A DNA stretch of 64,000 nucleotides from Lycocorax pyrrhopterus obiensis (Eukaryota; Chordata; Aves; Passeriformes; Paradisaeidae): positions 57,843,535 to 57,907,534 of the forward strand of contig JACSVZ010000015.1 in assembly GCA_014706295.1 (NCBI GenBank), written 5' to 3'. Shown here piece by piece: positions 12,401-24,400 of the stretch (positions within the stretch are counted from its first letter, which is position 1; the number at the start of each line of letters is the position of its first letter). Under the pieces are notes generated by a model. It was not told where the DNA came from, did no database searches, and saw nothing but the letters and a program-made list of their open reading frames with translations. Made by a program: the position numbers and the translations under genes.

Positions 12401-15400
12401 TGAACAAAGAGACGAGAAACTTCTCAGAACATACAACAAAACAGCAAAGGTGAAGAAGAAAAAAGCATGAGAGAAATATATTTGCAGAGTGGCATCTGGG
12501 TTCCTGGGCTCTGCTGGGTGGGTATGGCATTTTCCATTCACACAGCCTGCTTGATTTTTGAAGATTCTTTACGAACACCAAAGCATATTCACCTGGATTA
12601 GAATTATTTTCTATCAATTGTAGAACCAGCTGGATCTTTCTTTTTCAAGGCTTACCAAAGTTCAGTTGACTCTGGCCAACATTAGTCATTTAACTGCTAG
12701 TTAGTGACTCTGGTAAAGTTTAGATCTGGTGTTTAAGACTGTAAGTTCCCACTGATTTACATCTCACACGGTGTTTATTCCTGTGCAGGTCTGGCTCCCT
12801 CAACTTACGGTTTCTAAACTGCCAAAACTAGAAGCCTGTGTTAGTGTTTCATAAAACAGCTCAAGTAAAACACAAGGCAGCACATTGCACATGGAATTAC
12901 TGGACATCTTCTAGGAGGGTTTCATTTCTTCAGGAAAAAAATCAATTGTCAGTTTCTTACATAATTTTCTGAGAATAGGGTCAGGCTTGTGAAAGCTGAT
13001 GAGGTTACCCAACACTACAAGATATCCCAATCTTATGTGCCTGTTTTTGATGGTTTAAGTGGAGACAACCTTTCCATACACATGCAGTGCTGTAAACTAT
13101 ACAGACTGAAAGGCTGAAAGCCAAAAACCTCATGCTTTCTCTGAAGCTTCACACAGATCAAAACATCAGCACAGTGAACTGGGCATTATAACTGCATGCA
13201 CTAACCTTTAGTGAGGAAGAAACTTGAATTAGGATCCAGTGCCAAGTTTAGCAACATCTTCATCCAGAGGTATATTAGTACCTACCCCAACTGCATAACC
13301 TGGTATGGCATTTCAATCTGCTCAAACCAGTGATGAACAGTCCAGAGATTCTTATTTGCTGAAACCATTCTAGTTATCAGCTAAAAATCTCACAGACACA
13401 CCTGCTGCAAGGGACCAGTGAGCTTTTAAGTAATTACTAAAGTATTAAACACAATACAAACACTAGAAGAAATTTTTAAAAATGGTTACTTGGACTATTA
13501 TTCCAAGACCTTAAACACAGATACAATTTTAAGATTGGGAACACAATTCTTAAATGCACCAGAACTCTGAGCTTGATCAAACTAAGCATACACAGATTCA
13601 GATTTCTGGAGGTGTGCTGAAGGCTGTTCAGAGCAGTCTGGTAGGCCCAGCAGTCGAAATAAATAGCTGCTGTTGTGAATTCATATTTGAAAACTGCCTC
13701 CACTATTCTACACTCTCTGGTACTTCTCCTTTCTCAGGAATCACTGCGCTCGTGCTCAAATTGGTGAGGACATACCAGTGCTCCTTGTCCTTCTAATCAC
13801 GCAGAGCTAGACCTCTCTGTCTAACATGTATGAACACCACGAAAGCCTTTGGTGAAAAAGGCATGGGAAGTCTCTGGCTGTAGAGAAGGGATGGTGTGAA
13901 GCTTCTGTCACTTATCCCTAGTACTGGTTTGTCCTCCGTTCATCCCCACGTGGAAATCTGGCCCATGCTGAAACCCTGGGATGAGTCACACTGTTTGCAT
14001 ACACCCACAGAACAAGGGATGGGAAAGCTTCTCTATAAATAGCATGCTAGTTAAAAAGAAACCGAAACCAAATCCAAGACCAAAACAAACACCCTACAGC
14101 TCACCATTTTAACTGCTTTTTTCCCCCCTTCAAATCCCAGTCAGGGAGGATGAGTTTGGAATGCAAGGTTAATAAAGCAATATCTAGAGACTGCTCTTCT
14201 CTGGTAGCCTGTCATTCATCCTGTCATCCGTGCACAGACCTCCTTTCCTTGCACGGAACAATAAACAAATTAATTTTTATTTCCTAATTCTACTTACTTG
14301 TGTCTCTTGAGTTTTGCTAGCAACCAGCAGCAATGCAGCTACAGCTACTGGGGACCCTAAGCACAGTGCAGCCAGCAAAGAACATTTTAGACTTCAAGCA
14401 CTTTCAGCCTCTTTTCCTTCCCAAGATTTCTAACCTATGAAAATTTCCTGACAAGAGCAGGATAGGATGCACCCTTTTTCTTAATAGATGGTCATTTTGC
14501 AGGACAAGGTGTTTTGCTAACAGGAAAATGTTATTAGTTCTGGCTAAGCAATGACTTTCATGATGTAGCATTTAATTAATACATGTAATTTATATACACA
14601 CAGTGAGCCATAAAGATGACAGTATGCTCCCAGAAGATTTTTTGGTAATTAAATTTTATATCCTCCCAAGCATTATTCTCTGTGCTCAAAGGAAAATATT
14701 GACAACTTCTTTCTTTTTTTTTTTTAATTTTTTTTTTTTTATTTCAGACTCTGGTGATAAATGGGGTACGCTGCCAAAAACTACAAAAGAGAAATGAAAA
14801 TATCATGTTAATGCTTTTTGAACACATTACTTACTGTGGTGGCACAGTGGATGTCTTTCCATACATTGGCTTCCCTGGAGAGATCTGAGACTTCAAAAAG
14901 GTTATCAAGAATAACTTCCCCAATCATGTCATGTCTAGAAAATCTGTCAAAATCATAAACACTGAAATGCAATTTCCTGTTGCTGAGCTGATCATAGGCT
15001 ACAGGAAACTGAAAGGTTTCATCAAAGACAGGATTTAATGTCTTTCTGTGAACTCGTGTCTGAAACTTCTTTTTCCTATCTGGAAGCAGATAAATCTTAA
15101 CGTAGGGGTCGGATGTTCCTGTGAAGTCTTTAGCAGGCAGATCTAAGGCTTTGACAATTGTGACAGCCAGAAGTTCATTCTCATAATCATACCGGAGAGT
15201 GAAGTTAAGTTTTCCACATGTTTTCACATCTTCTTGTTGCCCATCAGAATCCACAGACTTCTGTTTGTAGAGTTCTGGTTTTATTCTCCCAATGCTGGTT
15301 GTTGTCTCTCCCCTCTGCAAAACCGGGTCTGTCCCCATGTTAAAATCAACGCTGGACACTTGCATCTGCCTTGGCAAGTGCCTCCTGAAAGAATTGTGCC

Positions 15401-18400
15401 TGCACACAGAGACACACAGACACACAGACACACAGACACACAAAACAAGCCATGGTTATCTCTGGGAAAAGACCATCACTCAATAGAAAGCATAAGAACG
15501 AACTAGTGAGGGCTCCTCTCTTTAAAATAATTAAAAACTAATCCTCTCCACACCCCCTTCAGTGTTTTGCAAGTGCTAAATCATCCTTGAGAGGAAATGA
15601 TCCTCCAGAATTAATTTCTTGGCCCAGGAGACAACCAGTGTCCTGGAAATAAATATATTTATAACTTTGCTTTCAGACTATGCAGCTGAAACCGAATTCA
15701 TGTTCTTTCACAGAACAAGTTGACAGTTCCAGCATTGCATGATCCCACTGTGCTAGGGCCTAAGTACAGTCAAACAGAAAAAAAAAAGCACTTGCAGAAT
15801 TTTCATCAGTACTCCTTGGTTTTTGGAGGCATTCCATGGTGGTTTTCCAATTAAATATTTACCAGCCTTCACACTGATGACCATGAAAGGCACCTGAAAG
15901 GGAAATGCAGAGCTGTGTCTGGAGGTTTTTAGCATGGTGCTTTGCCATCCTACAACATTTTATATGCACCTGCTTGGTATCTGCTACACTGAGGTACAGG
16001 TTGCCTTCTCCAAAAGCAGTGGGAATATTTTGTTCTGCCTGCAATGCATTTCAGACTTTTGGTCCACATTTTTCTGCCATCATTACTTTTTTCCCTTTCA
16101 TTCTCATGGTCTGCTGTGCAGTGTATTAGAAAGCTGATTCCTGTACCACTAGCAAGAAACAGTATGTTAAATTCCTTGTACTTATGAGTACAATGTTGTA
16201 TAAACATATGTATTTACGGTTTTATCTTGGCTCGTGAACCCGAATGGAAAGATGTGCCGTTCCTACTCAGAGTGAAATCAAACCCCTGGCATGCCACACA
16301 GCCCTACAGTGGTATAAAAACACTGGTCAGAAAGCTTCCCAGCATTCAGCAGCAGCAGATGCCGTTATGACTACACTATCCAGTTTAGTTTTTAGGCATT
16401 TTCACATTTCCTTGGTGCTTCCCTGCCCCAACAATCTGTGCTGCAGAAGCTTACCACCTCCTCCTGTGAGCACACTTAGTTGCCATTAAAGAACAATCCG
16501 ATTTTCAGAATTTCCTCTGCTTTTTGCAATCAATTGCTTATTAGTGCCACATGTAGCCTTGCCTTATTGCTTGGTTTCCCTGTGGTGGTGTGTTCTGAAA
16601 ACAAGAGGTGTCACAGCTGCATGTTTCTTTCTTTAAATCCGAAATGCAAATTGTCCATTTGTAAACAACCAGGGCTCATTTCATAGATATTATTTGTATT
16701 TTTTGCTGTGAGTGAAGAGGTTGCAAAAGGCAAGAAGCACAAAACTGCTGCAGTTCAGCTGAGCAGAGATACAAGAGGGTAATCTGCAGCTATTAAATAA
16801 TAGACAAGAACATTTCCCCTTTTCAGCTGTTTCAGTCCTGCTAGATGCAGGGAGCAGTCTTAGCTCAACACGAGAACAGGGGAGGAAGAGCTTCATAGCC
16901 CAGACTTGAAGTAGCTCAAAAAAATCCAGGTGTTTTGATCTGAAATGTAAATGAACAATACACCTCTCTTGTAACACACTTTGCCTTTCTTTCTTTAGAG
17001 ATAGAGAAGTTGAAAGATTTTCTTCTCTCTTCAATGTTAAAACTCCCTGAATTCATAGTGTATAATGTCCACACTGTAATGGAGTGAGGAAGGAAAAGGC
17101 CCTGACTGATCAGAAAAGTAGAATGTTGTCCTCAGGGAGTTTCACAGCTGTTCTTGTGCCTTTGCCCTCCAAGAAGTGCAATCTCATAGGTGTGCCAAAC
17201 ACAGGGAAGGAGCTGAACTCCACCCAAAATGTAGTACAATAAATGTCCGGGCAGGCAGCAGTTTAGGGACTATCTTTTTAGTGTCTTTGACTCAAAATGA
17301 GGTCCAGGAAGACCTGTGTTACTGCTGCTTCTGTCAGTGCTAAGGAAACCTGTGCTCCTCACACTTGCAGCTGTACTACTGAGATGCCCAGAGGATCACA
17401 GAATCATAGAATAGTTTGAGTCGAAAAGGACCTTAAGGATCACCCAGTTCCAATCCCCCTCCATGGGGGGGATGTTCGAGCCCTGTTGTACATAAGCAGT
17501 CACTAAAACTGCCTTTGCAGGGAAACAGTGGAGCTCATTGTACGACATCAGTTTGAGTGAAAACAGGTGCATGATAAATTCTCTTTTCTTCAGCCTCTCT
17601 TGCATTTTTGATAGTCTGGGTTAATGCGTACAAAAGCAATGTATAAGACCTGAAATCTATGATTTCTAAGGTACCAGCTTGCTTTTAAATTTTCGGACTT
17701 TATGCATTTCAGATCCTCTACGGAATGGTTGCAAGATGTCACTAAGTAAAACAATGCATCTATATGGCTGTTCCCTGTGGGAATCAGCAGCACTTTTGCT
17801 CTAGTAAGCCAAAGTCCTAATTACACAGTGCCTAGTATCTGTTCTGAGTCACAGCGTTTCACCAAGACAGCTAATTGGTCTGTTAATAATTAAGATGTTT
17901 CATTGTTGTCATGGCAACAAATTTCTCCTCCTTTGTTCTGCAGTAACACAAGGATTAATGGCTGTGACAATGAAGCACAAGGATGTCAGAAAACCGGGTT
18001 GTGAAACTGTGGCAGAGCTACCAACATGTGCAGATCCAGGTACTTCAACCTCTACTGACTCTTACACGCAGCACTCCTAGAGCAGGCTGGCCTTCCATAA
18101 CAGAACAGATGCATTTTGAGTGATAGCAAACCTGTATGTAAAGCTAATATAAAACTGTGTTTTCATGGGCATCAGGACAGTATGAAGCTGATTTCTAACC
18201 CAGTAAGACTGCCACATCTGTGACAAAAGGGAGGGATAGGATGCTGGTTTATGATATAACTTGAGATTTATGAGGGGTGACTCTGGTCTAGCTTTCTAGG
18301 CATTAGACCAATCTTTTGGACCAAATCCAGAAAAGCACATGATCACTGGTGGTATTTAGACAGAACAAAAGCTTCTCTCTTCTTGCAAACACTAAAATCA

Positions 18401-21400
18401 ACAGATAAGTTTGTTTTTCTTTAACCTTAACAACCCAAGCCCCTCACTTTTGCCTTTGAGCCTCTTGGGAACTGACTGGCTCAACACATTCCTCTTCAGT
18501 TAATGCTGAAGAGCAAAGAGTATGTTCTTGGAAAATACAGGTGAACGTTTCAAGAATGGGTTTTCATAGAAGCGACAAACTATATTGCAAAATACTTCCA
18601 CAAAGTGTGGGAAAGGGTGGTTCTCAATAACACAGAGCAAAAATATTTGCAAATGAGCACCACTGCTGCAGTTCTTCTGTAGTGTACTGGTTAATTGGTA
18701 TCAAGGACTGAAGAGCTTTTGACAAACAGGTCTTTTCATATTATCAGGGACTATGAAAATGATATAGTCCTAACCAAGCAGAAATGTGCCGTTTCTCCAT
18801 ACTAGCATGTCTCTGTGTTAAATGTGCAGCCTAAAAAATGTGATCAGGCACATTTTATTGTTTCTCTCATTGGCTTATTAAAATCCTTATGCTACAATTA
18901 CAATGACTTAGTATGATTTCACTTCTTTTATTAAAAGCTGATGGCTGCATGAATCCATCATAGAACTGGTTACAACCCTTTAATTTGCCTCAGCTCAGGT
19001 GAGATCAGTGTACAGGAGACAATCCAGACAGCAAACATTGCTCTTAGATCCTTTGTCAATGGAATACATTTAGGAGATGGTGCATCTGAATCCCTCCGGA
19101 CTCCTGAGGACAGCAAAGCAGTGCTGCATTGAAGATGGTGCAAGAGAAGTTGTGCTACCTCTGCATCTGCCATTGGCTCCTCTTTGTTTAGAGGCCCCCA
19201 ATTAAGGACACCAGAGTCAGGTTTCAGTCATTTTGCTGATACATTGCTGCCAGCTGGGGTTAACACACAACAAGGAATAATTCAGAAAGCTGGTCTAAAT
19301 GTCCAGCCTTCTTTTTATACATTGTATAATTGACAGCAATAATCAGTATGGGTTGCTAAGTTAGGACTCCCTTAAGGCAGGTAGGGGTGCAGATAAAATG
19401 CATTTACAAACACAAAGATTACCATTTCTGGGTAAGTTTTAAGACAAATGTCATTTTGTAAAAGGATGCAGAATTTTTCACCAAACTCTAAAAGAAGGTG
19501 ATGTTTCCAAACACCCTGTTATTGATTGGCTGTGGTGGGACAATCAGTGTTACTCAAAGCAAAGGAACTGTCCCTTTCAGAGGAGACTTAACCCTGATAA
19601 TCTTGAGAAGATAAAAAGAAAACTCCCTTACAAGGTTGCCAACATCTGCAGAAAGGGTAGGATTGATAGGAGGTTTTACTTTTGTAAAACTGTCTTTGGC
19701 ATCACAGGTATTTTATATGGATTTAGATCTCAGTCCAAACCACTCTAGAGGTCCGTGAGAATATTTTCACCACCTGAAGCAGATCTGGAGCATATCCCTG
19801 GAACTCATTTCTTCCCCTATAGTACCACTGGGACTATTCAAGTCCATTTGCCAGCCTTCAAGTCCATTTGCTCTGTCTATTCCAGAGGTCAGACAGTCTG
19901 AATACTTGCATTTGATGGATAAAACTCTTTCACTTAGTATCCTTTTAGGTAATAGTGAGCTGGGTAATAGGCTTGTCATGCTAAACTGCACCAATTTTTG
20001 TTCCTCTGTGTTTAGTGTACAGTTATAAGTTCAGAACTATCATCTGAGAGCTGTGGAAATGTTCCTCGGTGTGGTTTGGGTCCTGCACTCCCGCTCTGAG
20101 CAGGTGGATACAGTAGCAGGAACCAGGCACAGCCAGGGTAATGTGGCTTCGAGCCAGCCGGACAGTCTCATAATTCAGGAGATGCTTCGGCTGCTAAAGT
20201 CAGTCAGACCTCCTCTGGCTGGAGCGCTCTCATTTTGGGAGCCTCCTGTGGCTTCCTGTTGGCTGTTCCACAAGGTTGGAATAGCTGAGAAAAAGCACTT
20301 GAGCACTCACTGCCACAACAAGTGCACTGAGTTGGCAAAACATTGTCTTTAGGGCTCCCAGAAGGACAGCAAAGTATGTGCCCACTCAGAGTAAAGCGTG
20401 TGTCTTCTCCTCCTTGTGCCGCTTACTGTTATTGTGAATGTGAGACTTTTTTTGTTTGGTTGGTTGTGTTTGGTTTGGGGTTTTTTTTTTTTTTTGGGTA
20501 GTTGGTTTTGGGGTTTTTGTCTGTTTGTTTTTGTTTGTATGTTTTTTTGGTAGCATGTGTTTCCTTAGCAAATGGCATTTTAAGAAAAAAGCTTCTTCCT
20601 ACGCAGTATCTATACTGTAACTTATGGCATTACACAATACTTCTTAGCCTTAATTTTCCCACTCTTTGTTTATAAAACACTCCCCTTTTTAATGTAGGAT
20701 TTGAGCTTTGCATTTCATTGTTTTCATGGATTAAATTTGCTGACAGTATTTGAAGAAAATCCCATTTGAATCTATCGGTCCTGGCACGTCTTCACTGTTT
20801 TTCAATATAAAGTGGTACCTATGGCAAAATAAAAGTTTGTGTCCTCCACTTTAATACTAAAGAAACCACCAAGGAATGCTGAGTGCTCGCCTTTTGTTTA
20901 TAGACCTATATGGAATCTGTACAGCTTTAAGATCAGTCCTTAAGGATCTGTATTTTTAGACTGGAATTTTAATTCCTTCATAATCAGCAAACCACCTCTT
21001 AAGGAAATGTGCCATCAACAATGAGTCTATCATTTATTTGGATGAGAGGGAAGCTTTCATCTGCAAAAACAACCGACATATCTATAAAAAACATCTCTGT
21101 GGAAAGCTAGACTTGCAGTTCTTTTAAAAACAACACCGAAATATGTTTTCCTGTAATCAAAACCCAAAAGGGAAACACTTAAAGTAGCAACACGTATCTT
21201 TACAAAGTAGTAGAAAATGTAGATTTCACTTTCACATTTTAAAATGATTACATAACTGAAGGAACACTAAATGTTTCAGAATATTCTGTTCCAAGAACAC
21301 TGTGGCTTCACCTTCACATGACTGATGTTTCACCCTTAACTGCTGAGAAACCTGTGAATAATCCTGGAAATTTTCTGCACAGCATTCCTGCTCTACCTGT

Positions 21401-24400
21401 TCCTGGGAAAGGTGCCAAAAGTGTGAGTGCCTCTGACTTACCTTGATGAGGACGTGGGCTCGGTGATCTGCCTCTGCATTCGAGCATGTCTGATCAGGTG
21501 CTCCTTCAGCGCGTTCTGGACCTCTGCTGGAATATCAGGTGAAGTGTGGCTAATTTTCAGTGCAGCTTCAAGTACCTTGGTTGTAGGTTTCCCATTTTCT
21601 TTAACTTCCTTTTTCTCACTGTTCTCCAAAACCTCCGTAGGAGCGCTGGAGTTGCTCTGTGGGACATTGCTGGCACTGGAGGTGAGAGGTTTGCTCCTCC
21701 AGCAGGGCCAACACAGCTTCCAAAAGACAAAAAGTGAGACCACCAGCAAGGCGAGCCCACAGAAGCTGACGACGACTGCTAAGAGACTGACTGAGACGTC
21801 TGCAAGGAGTTAGAAACAAAAATCATTGTGACAGACAAACATGCAGAGAAAAAAAATAATTAAAAATGACACAGGCAAGGAGATAGAAGCATTTTTACCG
21901 TTATTTTTGAGTAGAGCTTTAAAGTCCGTTTTAAGGCTGTGAGTTTTTACTTTTTATTTACCTTTTAATATCTAAGCCTGTACCTTTACAATGCTATTAT
22001 TTTCTAATATCTGCTTCACAAACACTCCTTTAATTGTTCAGGCCAAGGGCCAGCAGGTGTACCACTCACCACATACTCAGACATCCTTCTCAGGAAGTAA
22101 GAGACTTAGGAAATGATCCCCAAAACTCCCAGCCATTGTTGGCTAAGGACTTTGAAACAAGTAGGTGAAAGAAATATTGACCTACTTTGCTAAAGCAAAG
22201 TTATTATAATCAAACAACCAATATCCTCACAGAGATTTAAAGCACAACAGATGACAATTTTGTTCCCAAATCTAGATTTCCAAGTTTGATAACAAGCACC
22301 TATACAGACAGACTTTTGCTTGTAGGTGATGTACACATCCCTTTGCTTACTGACTTCAGGTGGAGGACACACCTGAAAACATCAATAACTTTAATTTCAG
22401 TGAGAGATAGTTGATGTTTAGTTCTTTAGAACGTATATTTAGAACACCAAGAACATGTCTCGATGAAAAAGATAAGCCACAGTCAACGTTTTCTACCAGT
22501 GCACATAAAGACAGATCACATCTAAACTGCCAGACCAATGCACAAATTTCTTCAAGATTTGCCAAACTTCTTACTCTGTGTGCCAACTGCTTCAGAAACA
22601 TTTTAAAACCTAACATTTAGGCGTAAATAGGAACAAGATAAAGTCTGTCATAAATAAGAAATTTCTGTGGTTAAATCATCAGCTCTGGAACAAGACTGTG
22701 TCGGACCAAGATAGCACAGATAGATAGCAGTATCTAAATAGATAGCAGTATCTAAAATTCTGCTGTGAAAATGCAGCTGGCTTCAGGGAACACAGTGAAA
22801 TGCCCAGAGCTGTACAGAGATCATGCTGTACACTGATCTACCCCTGCTGCCCTGTATTTGACTTTTGCTGACAAAACTGCTTAGCATATCCAATAGCCTG
22901 GGCAAAGATTGAAGATAGGAGAACAGATTTCATGCCAACAAAATTCCGTGGACACACTTGTATTTTAGGAGACGGTGGATCACCAGGACTGCCAGTTGAG
23001 CCCTAATTAGGAGTTTTATTCTATGTGGCATGCTTCCATTTGATTTTTCCAGTAACCTGTAACACTATAACCAAGAAATCCCTTTCCTTTTCAAAAGAGA
23101 CTTTTATATGCCTTAAAATGATTCACTAAACCCTGCTTAAATACCCCTCAAGTAATGGCTGCTGCTGTTTGTTACAAGTTTTGACAGTTTAACAGCTAAT
23201 ACTTTGTATCCATAACTCAGGGCTACAGGCTACTAAACCGAATCACTAGAAAAGTGCAAAGAGAGTTTGAGCATATTTTTATAGACTGTCACATGAGGAA
23301 AAAGGTATGGATTAGCTCCATGAAACAGTATGTACCTCACCAGCCCTTATGAGAATGAAGATAGAAAGATGAAGCAGAATGATGAGGATAGAAAGCTGGA
23401 GATGAAAATTTGGAGATGTTTTCTTTATTAATACATAATATCCAGGTGCAATTCTCAGTAACAGACACTGAACTTACGGACCCCTCATCACGAAAATGCA
23501 TGAGAAAAGCAAAAATGTATAGAAAATGTTGTAGTCTGGAGATTTGAGACATACAGTTCTGTTCAACCTTACATCACATATGTCCTTGCCAGTGTCACGG
23601 GCAAATTGGCAGATGTGCTTCTGGATTTAAGGAGTTTGGCACAAGCTGCTGTGCTGCCCTGAACAGAAGTACGTCTCCTTGGCCACTTCCTGAGAGACCT
23701 AAAAAAAATCTTCCTTTTTACTTGTAGGTAAATGTCAAAATGTAGCCCTGGGAATAAGCATGTCAGTTATTGAGACATTTGTATGCCAAATTTTGGATCG
23801 AAGATGCCTCCACAAAATGAATGGGTGCATAGTTACATCTAATAATAATGTAACAAAAGAAGCAAATGATACTTTTACTAACGATTTTTCTAGATAATTT
23901 CTCCCCAGAAGGGATTATTAGGCTATTTGTTTTAATCTATTGTTTACCCAAATAACCTTCCTAGCCCACTAATTTTTGCTTGGCTTGTGCCTATTCTGCA
24001 GCAGACTGTCCTGCCTTGACAATGGGAGACCTTGAGAGATGCTGAATTTACAGCTTCTTTCAATGGTTAGCCACTCTGTTGCAAATTTGTATTTCTGTAG
24101 TTGAAATTTACAGTCATTGCTTCTGTCATGTTTCTGTATGAGGGACTAAAAGATACACTAGGCTTCATAAGACAACCCATACAAAACACAAATGAAATAA
24201 ACTGCCAGGAAACAAACCCAGGACTCAAAACTCTGTTGCCTTTACCACTCCCCGGAATGGTTTTAAACTGGGCTAGATCATAGCCTCCCAGTCAATTCCT
24301 AGCCATGGATCAGGAACTAGAGCAGAACAATGATCATTCTTAGTGGGTGGTTTGGACATGGCCCTTCTCTTTCAGCAGATGACAGACATTAATAGCAAGG

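Larger units (their letters stand above)
3779..14834 (-). other. SYT10: SYT10 intron 3 (11.1 kb)
   Basis: Long AT-rich intron separating the C2A and C2B exons. It contains an ancient CR1-like fragment (about 11885-11965), a double poly(A) tract on the transcribed strand (14712-14743), small homopolymer runs, and an unexplained GC-richer, ORF-dense block at about 9120-9770. No further exon is needed or seen, because flanking exon phases join across it. Confidence 0.9.
15400..21441 (-). other. SYT10: SYT10 intron 2 (6.0 kb)
   Basis: Holds a CR1 3' fragment (17394-17475), a T/G-rich low-complexity tract (20447-20553), a 15 bp direct repeat (19837-19871) and the GT-rich microsatellite that forms its own acceptor tract. 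Otherwise unique-looking sequence. Confidence 0.9.

Noticed and set aside
14700..14797. A strong-looking plus-strand splice acceptor (T run then atttcag) and small plus-strand frame.
   Set aside because: It is antisense to SYT10 with no supporting exon; it is simply the complement of the A-rich tract.
14808..15443. Extension of the exon 3 frame at both ends, including a Cys/Val/Ser-rich start.
   Set aside because: The left-hand codons read through the splice donor and the right-hand ones translate the GT-rich microsatellite. Splice sites at 14834 and 15400 and the SYT10 alignment fix the exon.
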